A DNA stretch of 50,871 nt from contig DASSPT010000173.1 in the NCBI GenBank assembly GCA_035699465.1, forward strand, positions 1 through 50,871. Reading direction: 5' to 3'. The first letter of the stretch is position 1. Every line of letters starts with the position of its first letter. The DNA is from JAICNR01 sp035699465. Lineage in GTDB: Bacteria > Gemmatimonadota > Gemmatimonadetes > JACCXV01 > JAHWKZ01. Position numbers and translations under genes: made by a program. Of the stretch, positions 15,666-23,145 are shown in pieces. The notes beneath the pieces are model-generated. The model was not told the origin of the DNA. It ran no database searches and worked only from the letters and a program-made list of their open reading frames with translations.

Positions 15666-16838
15666 ATGAGAATCCCGGCCTTCCGGCTCCTCCTCTTCCC
15701 GTTACACGCCATCGGCCTGCCGGCGGGCTTGCTCGTCCCGGCGCTCGTCGCCGCTCAGGGGATCGTCGAGCCCGCACAGAACGCCGTGGCGGGCGCGCAG
15801 GTCTACGGGGAAAGGGGTTGTGTGGGGTGTCACGCCGTCCGCGGCCTGGGAGGGCGTGGGGGACCCGATCTGGCGGAGGTCCAGGGCCGCCACTCCCCGA
15901 ACGAGCTGGCGGCCACGATGTGGAACCACATCCCCCGAATGGCGGCGAGCATGCGGGAGCGCGGGATGGCGCCTGCGCGTCTCCTTCCCCGCGACGCGGG
16001 GAACCTGTTCGCGTTCCTCTACACCCTCGACTACTTCGACCCCCCGGGTGATGCGAGCGAAGGGCGCGCGCTGTTCCTCGACAAGCAGTGCGTCATGTGC
16101 CATCAGGTGGGCGGTGTCGGAGGGGTGGTGGGCCCGAGCCTGGACTTCCTCGGAGGATACCGATCGCCGATCCCCGTAGCGGCAGCCATGTGGAACCACG
16201 GCCCCGCCATGGCCCGGGAGATGGCGTCGAGGGGCATCACCCGGCCCACATTCACGGGTCGTCAACTTCGCGACCTGATCGCCTACCTGGAGTCGACTGG
16301 GGGAGTCCCGGCGGACGAGTCGACTTACGTGCTCCCGGGTCGGGCGGCCAGGGGCCGGAGTCTGTTCACGTCCAAGGGCTGCGCCGGTTGCCACGGTCCG
16401 CGGGGCGGGGGAGGAATCGGTCCCGCCCTCGCGGGGCGGAGCTCGCCGGGAGGACTGATCGACTTCGCTGCCGCGATGTGGAACAAGGCCCCCGCGATGA
16501 CGCGCGAGATGAACGCGCGCGGGGTCACGATCCCCGACCTCAGCGCCTCCGAGATGGCCGATATCGTGGCCTACCTGTACGCGACGGGCTACTTCGCGGG
16601 ATCCGGAAGCCCGGATCGCGGCCGCCGGCTGCTGGGGGAGAGAGAGTGCACCGGTTGTCATCGCGTGGAAGGTGCCGCCCCGGCGCTCGATCCGGCGCGC
16701 TATTCGACCGGGACACAGGCCTTCGCGGCGCTGTTCAATCACATCACGGTCCCGGAAATCGAGGACCGGGATTGGACGGTCCTGACGGGCGAAGACGTGG
16801 GCCATCTGGTGTCCTACCTCACGGCCTCCCCGCGATGA
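15666..16838 (+). CDS. Tetraheme cytochrome c with repeated MWN-motif class I domains
   Basis: 390 residues with an N-terminal signal sequence ending ALVAAQG. Four consecutive cytochrome c domains of 90-100 residues each carry one CxxCH (CVGCH, CVMCH, CAGCH, CTGCH). In the first three, a segment about 45 residues after the heme motif reads AATMWNHIPRM, AAAMWNHGPAM and AAAMWNKAPAM; the fourth is degenerate (FAALFNHI). Each domain ends with an L/V-x-x-YL helix. Met in MWN, or the later Met, may be the sixth heme ligand. This looks like an internal quadruplication that makes a periplasmic heme wire. The stop overlaps the next gene (ATGA). Confidence 0.88.
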   Translation: MRIPAFRLLLFPLHAIGLPAGLLVPALVAAQGIVEPAQNAVAGAQVYGERGCVGCHAVRGLGGRGGPDLAEVQGRHSPNELAATMWNHIPRMAASMRERGMAPARLLPRDAGNLFAFLYTLDYFDPPGDASEGRALFLDKQCVMCHQVGGVGGVVGPSLDFLGGYRSPIPVAAAMWNHGPAMAREMASRGITRPTFTGRQLRDLIAYLESTGGVPADESTYVLPGRAARGRSLFTSKGCAGCHGPRGGGGIGPALAGRSSPGGLIDFAAAMWNKAPAMTREMNARGVTIPDLSASEMADIVAYLYATGYFAGSGSPDRGRRLLGERECTGCHRVEGAAPALDPARYSTGTQAFAALFNHITVPEIEDRDWTVLTGEDVGHLVSYLTASPR

Positions 16839-18169
16839 AGATCGCGGCCGTCCGCCGGGGAATGCCGGCCGTGCTGGCGCTGGCATGGGCCGTCGTCGCG
16901 ACTCCGGACCGGGCGGCGGCCCAGGGGCAGGTCCTCGAGCAACAGAACAGCTGCTTTCGCTGCCATCGGGTGATCGACGACCGACGGTTCTCGGACCCCG
17001 TTCGCGAATACGTTGGCGACATCCACTTCGAAAAGGGACTCGGCTGCGTGGTGTGCCACGGCGGCGACTCGACGATCCTCGATCGCCGTCGAGCGAAAGA
17101 CCGCACCAGGGGGTATCTCGGCACGCCGAGTCGTGAGGACATCCCCGAGCTCTGCGGCAGATGTCACTCCGATGCCCGGTTCATGAAGCGCTACAACCCT
17201 TCCCTGCGAATCGACCAGGTGGCGGAGTACGCCACGTCGGTGCACGGCCAGCGGCTGTTCGAGCTGGGGGACGATAATGTCGCGACATGCACGAGCTGCC
17301 ATACCGCGCATTCGATCCGACCACCCTCCGACCCCAACTCCAGCGTGCACCCGCTCCGTGTCGCGGACACCTGCGGCGAATGCCATGCGGACACCTCCTA
17401 CATGTCGGGGTACGACATTCCCCACGATCAGCTGTCGGAGTACCGCTCCAGTGTCCACTGGAAGGCGATGGATGAGAACGGCGACCTGTCCGCCCCCACG
17501 TGCAACGACTGTCATGGAAACCATGGCGCGGCCCCGCCCGAGGTGGAGTGGATCGGAAGCGTATGCGGGCAGTGCCACGCCGTACAGCAGGGCTTGTTCG
17601 AGGTCAGCTCCCATCCGGCCGCGTTCATGCAACTCGGCAAGCCCGGCTGCGTCGGCTGCCATGACAATCACGGCATACACGAGACCAGCGACGCGATGCT
17701 CGGCGAGGGAAGCGAATCGGTCTGCATCGAGTGCCACCAACCCGACGAGCCCGAGGGTCAGGCGGCGGCCGGGATGCGCGCGATGATCGAACGGCTGAAG
17801 ATCGAACGGGCGCGCTCAGACTCTCTGCTCGGGCTGGCGGAGGGGGCGGGGCTGGAAGTCAGCCAGGCGCGGTTCGAGCTCGAGGACGCGACGAACGCGA
17901 TCGTCCTGGCCAGAGCCAGCACGCACAGCGCGAACGTGGATTCCGTGAAGGCCAGAGTAGAGGCGGGACTCGAAATCACGTCCACGGCCTGGCAGCGCGG
18001 GAAAGGGGCCTTCCGCGACCTCCGCATCCGGAGGATCGGTCTGGCTGTGTCCTCGCTCATCATCCTGGTGCTGATCGCGGGAATCATCGTGAAGATACGG
18101 GACTATGAGAGCAGGAGCGCACCCGCGCCGCGCGCGGACGAAACCCGTGGAGGGAGCCGGCATGGCTGA
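16835..18169 (+). CDS. 9-heme membrane-anchored cytochrome c
   Basis: 444 residues with a cleavable signal (ending RAAAQG). Nine CxxCH motifs: CFRCH, CVVCH, CGRCH, CTSCH, CGECH, CNDCH, CGQCH, CVGCH, CIECH. Heme-free residues 310-395 are predicted helical or coiled (MRAMIERLKIERARS and on). One transmembrane helix at about 398-420 (LAVSSLIILVLIAGIIV) and a short Arg-rich cytoplasmic tail follow. The gene is directly followed by the Rieske gene with an 8-base overlap, so this protein probably stands in for cytochrome c1 as the electron exit of the quinol-oxidising complex. That role is inference from gene order and topology. Confidence 0.87.
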   Translation: MKIAAVRRGMPAVLALAWAVVATPDRAAAQGQVLEQQNSCFRCHRVIDDRRFSDPVREYVGDIHFEKGLGCVVCHGGDSTILDRRRAKDRTRGYLGTPSREDIPELCGRCHSDARFMKRYNPSLRIDQVAEYATSVHGQRLFELGDDNVATCTSCHTAHSIRPPSDPNSSVHPLRVADTCGECHADTSYMSGYDIPHDQLSEYRSSVHWKAMDENGDLSAPTCNDCHGNHGAAPPEVEWIGSVCGQCHAVQQGLFEVSSHPAAFMQLGKPGCVGCHDNHGIHETSDAMLGEGSESVCIECHQPDEPEGQAAAGMRAMIERLKIERARSDSLLGLAEGAGLEVSQARFELEDATNAIVLARASTHSANVDSVKARVEAGLEITSTAWQRGKGAFRDLRIRRIGLAVSSLIILVLIAGIIVKIRDYESRSAPAPRADETRGGSRHG

Positions 18170-18617
18170 GGAAACACGTGCGAGCGGAACGGATCGCCGG
18201 AAATTCCTGGACTGGCTCATCGGCACGAGCGCGGCCGGTCTCATCCTGGCCGTGGTCTATCCGGTCCTCCGCTATGTGATCCCACCCGCTGCGGGGGAGT
18301 CCGCGGCCTCGTCCGTCACGCTCGACTTCGGCCCCGGGGACCTGGCGGCCAACACGGGGAGGATCTTCAAGTTCGGAAGCACCGCGGGTCTTCTCATCAA
18401 GACCGCGTCCGGCGAGCTGCGGGCCTTCAGCGCCACCTGCACGCACCTCTCCTGCATCGTGCAGTATCGGCCCGACCTGGCAGAGATCTGGTGCGCATGC
18501 CACAACGGCCACTTCGACCTGAACGGAACCAATGTGGCAGGCCCACCGCCGAAGCCTCTCGAGCGTTATGAGGTCAACGTGCGTGGCGACAAGATCGTCG
18601 TGGACCGCAGTGCCTGA
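18162..18617 (+). CDS. Rieske [2Fe-2S] protein of a cytochrome bc/b6f-type complex
   Basis: 151 residues. An N-terminal DRRKFLDW motif, Tat-like for folded export, runs into a single membrane anchor (about 19-40). The cluster-binding motifs are C93-T-H95-L-S-C98 and C111-A-C113-H114; C98 and C113 form the conserved disulfide, giving a high-potential Rieske centre. The start (ATG 18162) has AGGGAG upstream and overlaps the 9-heme gene. The 3' end overlaps the cytochrome b gene by eight bases. It takes electrons from quinol at the Qo site of cytochrome b. The head domain is short (about 105 residues), closer to the b6f than the mitochondrial type. Confidence 0.95.
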   Translation: MAEETRASGTDRRKFLDWLIGTSAAGLILAVVYPVLRYVIPPAAGESAASSVTLDFGPGDLAANTGRIFKFGSTAGLLIKTASGELRAFSATCTHLSCIVQYRPDLAEIWCACHNGHFDLNGTNVAGPPPKPLERYEVNVRGDKIVVDRSA

Positions 18618-19713
18618 CCGAGAGGATTTGCAGCGCCGCCTCGACGAGGTGGAATACTGGCTCGACGAACGCGTCGGCCTGACCGAAGCCCGTCGAATCG
18701 CGAAAAAGAAGGAGATCCCGATCCACCGTCATACCGTGTGGTACTACCTCGGCGGGATGACACTATTCCTGTTCATCATCCAGGTCGTCACCGGAGTTTT
18801 GCTCCTCTTCTACTACCGGCCGAGCGCGGAAGAGGCGTACGAGTCGGTGCGGTTCCTGATGGCGGAGGTGAAGTTCGGCTGGCTGATGCGATCGATTCAC
18901 TCGTGGTCGGCGAATCTGATGATCTTCACTGCCTTCCTTCACCTCTTTAGCGTGCTCTTCCTGAAGGCCTATCGCAAACCGCGCGAGCTGACCTGGATTT
19001 CCGGCGCGATCGTAATGGGGCTCGCCCTGGCGTTCGGGTTCACGGGGTACTTGCTGCCCTGGAACGAGCTGGCCTTCTTCGCGACTCGCGTGGGGACCGA
19101 GATCGTAGGGGTCGTCCCTCTGGTCGGTGGGTTGGCCTTGCGAATCCTGCGGGGGGGCGATGACGTGACTGGCGCGACGTTGACCCGCTTCTACGCGGTT
19201 CACGTCGCTGTCCTGCCCGCGCTGACGACCTTCTTTCTCGGCCTCCATCTCTATCTCGTGCAACGACACGGCATGAGCACTCCGCCGGACGAGGAAGGGC
19301 ACGCGAGCCGGCGGACGATGCCCTTCTTTCCGAATTTCCTGATGCGTGACCTCGTCGGCTGGCTGGCGGCCCTGGCGGTGTTGGCCGCCCTCGCGGCATA
19401 CTTCCCGATCGAGCTCGGCAAACAGGCCGATCCCTTCGCTCCTGCACCCGCGGGAATCAAGCCCGAATGGTACTTCATGTTCATGTTCCAGACTCTGAAG
19501 TACCTGCCCGCCCATGTCCTCTGGATCATCGAGGGCGAGCTTCTCGGAATCCTGGCTTTCACCGTCCTGGGGATTTTCATGCTGTTGATTCCCATCTACG
19601 ATCCGGAGGGCAGAGGAAAGCGCTCGCGTATCGTGACCCGGGTGGGGATAGGGCTCGTCGTCTACATGATCTTGCTCACCGCGATCGGCTACCTGGCCAA
19701 CCCGACCCAATGA
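18610..19713 (+). CDS. Cytochrome b, b6 and subunit IV parts fused in one chain
   Basis: 367 residues from GTG 18610. Helices A-D hold the heme ligands H97 and H111 and H198 and H213. The second pair is 15 apart as in b6f-type proteins, not 14 as in bc1. The Cys that binds the extra heme of chloroplast b6 is Tyr here (WYYLGG). The Qo-site motif PEWYF follows at about residue 295, then three subunit-IV-like helices. So b6 and subunit IV, separate in chloroplasts, are one protein. It oxidises quinol together with the Rieske protein. No cytochrome c1 or f gene is adjacent; multiheme cytochromes flank it instead. An Arg/Lys-rich helix occupies the first 40 residues. Confidence 0.93.
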   Translation: MPDREDLQRRLDEVEYWLDERVGLTEARRIAKKKEIPIHRHTVWYYLGGMTLFLFIIQVVTGVLLLFYYRPSAEEAYESVRFLMAEVKFGWLMRSIHSWSANLMIFTAFLHLFSVLFLKAYRKPRELTWISGAIVMGLALAFGFTGYLLPWNELAFFATRVGTEIVGVVPLVGGLALRILRGGDDVTGATLTRFYAVHVAVLPALTTFFLGLHLYLVQRHGMSTPPDEEGHASRRTMPFFPNFLMRDLVGWLAALAVLAALAAYFPIELGKQADPFAPAPAGIKPEWYFMFMFQTLKYLPAHVLWIIEGELLGILAFTVLGIFMLLIPIYDPEGRGKRSRIVTRVGIGLVVYMILLTAIGYLANPTQ

Positions 19714-19723
19714 AGGTCGCCCC

Positions 19724-21643
19724 ATGATCTCGACGATTCAGGAGCACGTGCGGGAGCGGATGGAATCCCCGACACCGGATTGGCTCGATGCGGCGGCGAA
19801 GTGGGCGCTTGCCGGCGTTCCGCAATTGGTCCAGAAGCTGGGCGGCGTCGTAGGACTGGTGATCCTCCTGGCGCTGGCTGCGCTGATCTGGTGGCGGAGA
19901 CGACAGATCTCGGCATGGTGGGGACGGCGCGGTCCGCGCTTCAAGTGGGGGCTGGCGGGGGTCGCCGGCGTGTTTCTGATCACGGGCGCGGCGACGGGGG
20001 CCTATCTCTGGAACTACATGCAGCACGACAACGACTTCTGCAATTCGTGCCACGTGATGAACGAGCCCTTCGAGCGGTTCCAGTCGAGCGAGCACTCGGA
20101 GCTGAGCTGCCACGACTGTCATCAGCAATCGATCTTCGCCAGCGCCCGCCAGCTGTATCTGTGGGTCGAGGACAGGCCGCAGGAGATCGGTGAACACGCC
20201 CCGGTCCCCGTCGGGATCTGCGCGGAATGCCACATCACGGAGGATCCCGATTCCACCTGGCAGCGCATCTCCTCGACCGCGGGACATCGCGTTCATCTCG
20301 AGGCGGACACCAGCGCTCTCCAGGACGTGACGTGCGTGACGTGCCATGGCCAGGAGGTCCACAGGTTCGCTCCCGTCGACCAGACCTGTGGGCAGTCCGG
20401 GTGCCACGATCCCGACAAGACCGAGGTGGTGCTGGGGGAGATGGCGGGTCAGACGGGTTTCCACTGCGTGATGTGTCACCAGTTCACCGCACCGGTCACG
20501 GAGGGAGCCCCGCTGGACACGGCGCGCATGGCCCTGGTCCCCGAGCTCGAGAGCTGCCGCGGGTGCCACGAGATGGAGAAGGTGCTGGCCGGCCTCGTGG
20601 ATCCTGACCTCGATCCGCACGATGCGGTTTGCGGGACGTGTCACAACCCCCACACGCAGGAGGCGCCTGGGGAGGCCATCCATCGCTGCGCCGAATGCCA
20701 CGCCCCGGCCGACACCCTCACTCCGTTCCACCGCGGGCTGGCGGCGGGGGTCCTCGAGGACTGCAGCGGGTGCCATGCCCCGCACACGTTCGTGGTGGAG
20801 GGAGACAACTGCGTCGCCTGCCACGCGGACATCATCGGCGGAGTTCCGACGGCCGGGCCCAAGGCCCGCCAGCCCAGAGAGGTGACGACCGGCCCCCGCT
20901 CCGGGGCGCTCACGCGGCTCGTTTCGACGGTCGACAGGGTGAGCGCGACGCCCCATCACCACGTCGCCGACATGTACATCGATGTGCGGCTGGGCGAAGA
21001 GCGCGCCGATGCGCTGCGTCGCGTCGTGTCCAGACAGCAGCAGCAGGGATTCAATCACTCGGACCACAGGGACGTCGAGTGCACCGATTGCCATACCTCG
21101 CGGCAGACCCACGGGCAGGTGACGATCGAATCGACGGCCGCCTGTCAGCAGTGCCACCACACACGTCCGGTGGTCGATCGGGGCTGCGCCAATTGTCACG
21201 GGCGAGGGCAGCTGTCGGCAGCCGTCGCTACCACGATTCGGATGGAGATCGGACGCCGGGCGATCGACCGACGTGTTCGTTTCGACCATGACGATCACGG
21301 GGGCGTGCGCTGCGCTCAATGCCACGCGCAGGGAGTCTCGATGCGGGTGGAGCGGACCTGCGCAAGCTGTCATCAGAACCACCACACGGCGACGGCCAGC
21401 TGCGTCACGTGCCACGACCAGCCGAACCGCCCTTCTCACACCGTTCAGGTCCACACGCAGAGCTGCGCCGGATCGAGCTGCCACGAAGCGTCCAGCTACG
21501 GAGCCATGACGCAGGGCCGCAATACCTGCCTGGCCTGCCATCAGGATCAGACCGATCACCGGTCGGGCCAGGCGTGTGCCGCTTGCCACCGCGTTACGTT
21601 CTCTGACCTCGACCCGAGCGCCGGTAGAACGGCGGCCCGGTGA
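19724..21643 (+). CDS. 20-heme cytochrome c with NapC/NirT-like membrane domain
   Basis: 639 residues. Two hydrophobic helices (about 38-57 and 70-91) precede CNSCHVMNEPF and CHDCH, the signature of the NapC/NirT quinol dehydrogenase fold. A long periplasmic tail follows. I count 18 CxxCH and two CX4CH (CGQSGCH, CAGSSCH), 20 hemes in all. Two helices instead of NapC's one, and far more hemes than the usual four, make it an unusual elongated electron wire. A heme-free spacer of about 70 residues separates hemes 11 and 12, so it may form two modules. It probably links the inner-membrane complex to the outer-membrane barrel encoded next, whose GTG overlaps its stop. Confidence 0.9.
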   Translation: MISTIQEHVRERMESPTPDWLDAAAKWALAGVPQLVQKLGGVVGLVILLALAALIWWRRRQISAWWGRRGPRFKWGLAGVAGVFLITGAATGAYLWNYMQHDNDFCNSCHVMNEPFERFQSSEHSELSCHDCHQQSIFASARQLYLWVEDRPQEIGEHAPVPVGICAECHITEDPDSTWQRISSTAGHRVHLEADTSALQDVTCVTCHGQEVHRFAPVDQTCGQSGCHDPDKTEVVLGEMAGQTGFHCVMCHQFTAPVTEGAPLDTARMALVPELESCRGCHEMEKVLAGLVDPDLDPHDAVCGTCHNPHTQEAPGEAIHRCAECHAPADTLTPFHRGLAAGVLEDCSGCHAPHTFVVEGDNCVACHADIIGGVPTAGPKARQPREVTTGPRSGALTRLVSTVDRVSATPHHHVADMYIDVRLGEERADALRRVVSRQQQQGFNHSDHRDVECTDCHTSRQTHGQVTIESTAACQQCHHTRPVVDRGCANCHGRGQLSAAVATTIRMEIGRRAIDRRVRFDHDDHGGVRCAQCHAQGVSMRVERTCASCHQNHHTATASCVTCHDQPNRPSHTVQVHTQSCAGSSCHEASSYGAMTQGRNTCLACHQDQTDHRSGQACAACHRVTFSDLDPSAGRTAAR

Positions 21644-23145
21644 AGCCGACACCGCGCAGTCTCGAGCGTGCTGTTCTCGCGCCCCCCGCTCTGCTCCCCC
21701 TCACCCCCTTCATCGCGTCCGTGGCCTTGATCCTGGGGCCAGGGGATGCTGGGGCCCAGGGATACTCGGCCGACGTCAGCGTCAACGCGGGCAATTTCGA
21801 GCTGCGGAGGACGACCCGCGATAGCCTTCCCGAGAGCCTGGTGTCTGGAGACGGAGAGCGACGGGAGCTGGAAGACGGGACCGTCGTCACATGCATCCCG
21901 GAGGAGTTCTGCCGCTGGTTCCCCTCCGGGGCAGTCGAAACCGTCTCCCTCGTCACCGAGGACCTCCGCGCGGCCTTCTGGCCGGGCATCGAAGGCCTGG
22001 CGGCCCAGGTGCATCTGCGCGCGCGGTATGGGAGCGACGACTTCTGGCCGCGCTCCGACCAGGAGCTCGAGGCGCTGTACGCCTTCGTCAGCTACGAGGA
22101 CGAAGACTACCGGGTCCGGGCGGGCCGGCAGCAACGCACGAACGGACTAGGCTACTACAACTTCGACGGCGCCTCCTTCCTGTGGCGCGGCTTCGATCGC
22201 GTTCGGATCGACGTCTACGGGGGGTGGAGCCTGGCGCGGAACCTGAACGCTCCACGCACCGGCTCACTGCTCGAGGACGCCGACGAGTTCGCTCCCGACG
22301 ATCGCGGGCTGATCGTGGGGATCGACGTCCAGGGGAGGATCGGGAGCCGGGCCACGGGCGCGTTCACGTACCAGCGCGAGATCCGGGACGACAGGCTGGG
22401 CCTCTACACCGAGCGCGTCGCCGGGGACGTCGGCATCCGCGTCTCCCGGCTGTCGATCGAGCTGGCCGCCGATTACGACGTGGCCTTCGAGGAGTTCAAC
22501 GACGCATCGGTCCGCGTCTCGGCGCCGGTCGTGTCGGGGGTCGAGGCAATGGCGCAGCTGCGTCGCTACACACCGCACTTCGAGCTGTGGACGATCTGGG
22601 GCGCGTTCAGCCCGGTAGGGTTCGACGAGACGCGAGGCTGGTTGGCGTGGAGTCTCATGGATGGGGACGTGCGGCTGGAGGCCGGCGGCGCCTACCGTGC
22701 CTACGAAGATACAGACGCCGGAGCGCAGTTCGTCGGTCTGGAAGACGACGGCTGGCGCGCCTTCGGACGAGCACGCTGGACCCGTAAGGACTGGTTCGTG
22801 GACGGATCGTATCGCGCGGAGGAAGGCTCTGGAGCGGCCCGGTACGGGGGGGACGTCTCGGTCGGTCGCGACTGGGGACCCGGACGGTACGTGGCCCTGC
22901 GCGGCACGTCCTCCCAGAACTTCTCGGAGTTCCGGCTCGGCGAGCAGGTGACGGCCGGCGGCGGGATCGATGGGGCGTGGCGCATCCGCGACTTCGCGCT
23001 GACCGGCGGATGGGCTCTGTACAGGCTCAGCTACGATGGTCAGCCTCGGGTCTCGGACTGGAATCAGCATCGCGGTCGCGTCGGTATCTCCTACCACTTC
23101 GGCACCGAGCCCGACACTCCGGACCGGATCGGTGAGCGGCCATGA
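21640..23145 (+). CDS. Outer-membrane beta-barrel, candidate cytochrome sheath porin
   Basis: 501 residues from GTG 21640, with a signal sequence ending GDAGAQG. The rest is alternating-residue beta strands with aromatic girdles (for example VRIDVYGGWSLARNL and FALTGGWALYRLSY). The last strand reads RVGISYHF, the usual C-terminal Phe signal for the Bam machine, followed by a 13-residue polar tail. It sits between the 20-heme and 16-heme cytochrome genes with four-base overlaps on both sides, as porin genes do in MtrAB- or OmbB-type porin-cytochrome conduits. No sequence resemblance to MtrB is obvious to me. A CX6C pair (TCIPEEFC) near residue 86 could form a disulfide. Conduit function is inference from context. 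Confidence 0.75.
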   Translation: MKPTPRSLERAVLAPPALLPLTPFIASVALILGPGDAGAQGYSADVSVNAGNFELRRTTRDSLPESLVSGDGERRELEDGTVVTCIPEEFCRWFPSGAVETVSLVTEDLRAAFWPGIEGLAAQVHLRARYGSDDFWPRSDQELEALYAFVSYEDEDYRVRAGRQQRTNGLGYYNFDGASFLWRGFDRVRIDVYGGWSLARNLNAPRTGSLLEDADEFAPDDRGLIVGIDVQGRIGSRATGAFTYQREIRDDRLGLYTERVAGDVGIRVSRLSIELAADYDVAFEEFNDASVRVSAPVVSGVEAMAQLRRYTPHFELWTIWGAFSPVGFDETRGWLAWSLMDGDVRLEAGGAYRAYEDTDAGAQFVGLEDDGWRAFGRARWTRKDWFVDGSYRAEEGSGAARYGGDVSVGRDWGPGRYVALRGTSSQNFSEFRLGEQVTAGGGIDGAWRIRDFALTGGWALYRLSYDGQPRVSDWNQHRGRVGISYHFGTEPDTPDRIGERP

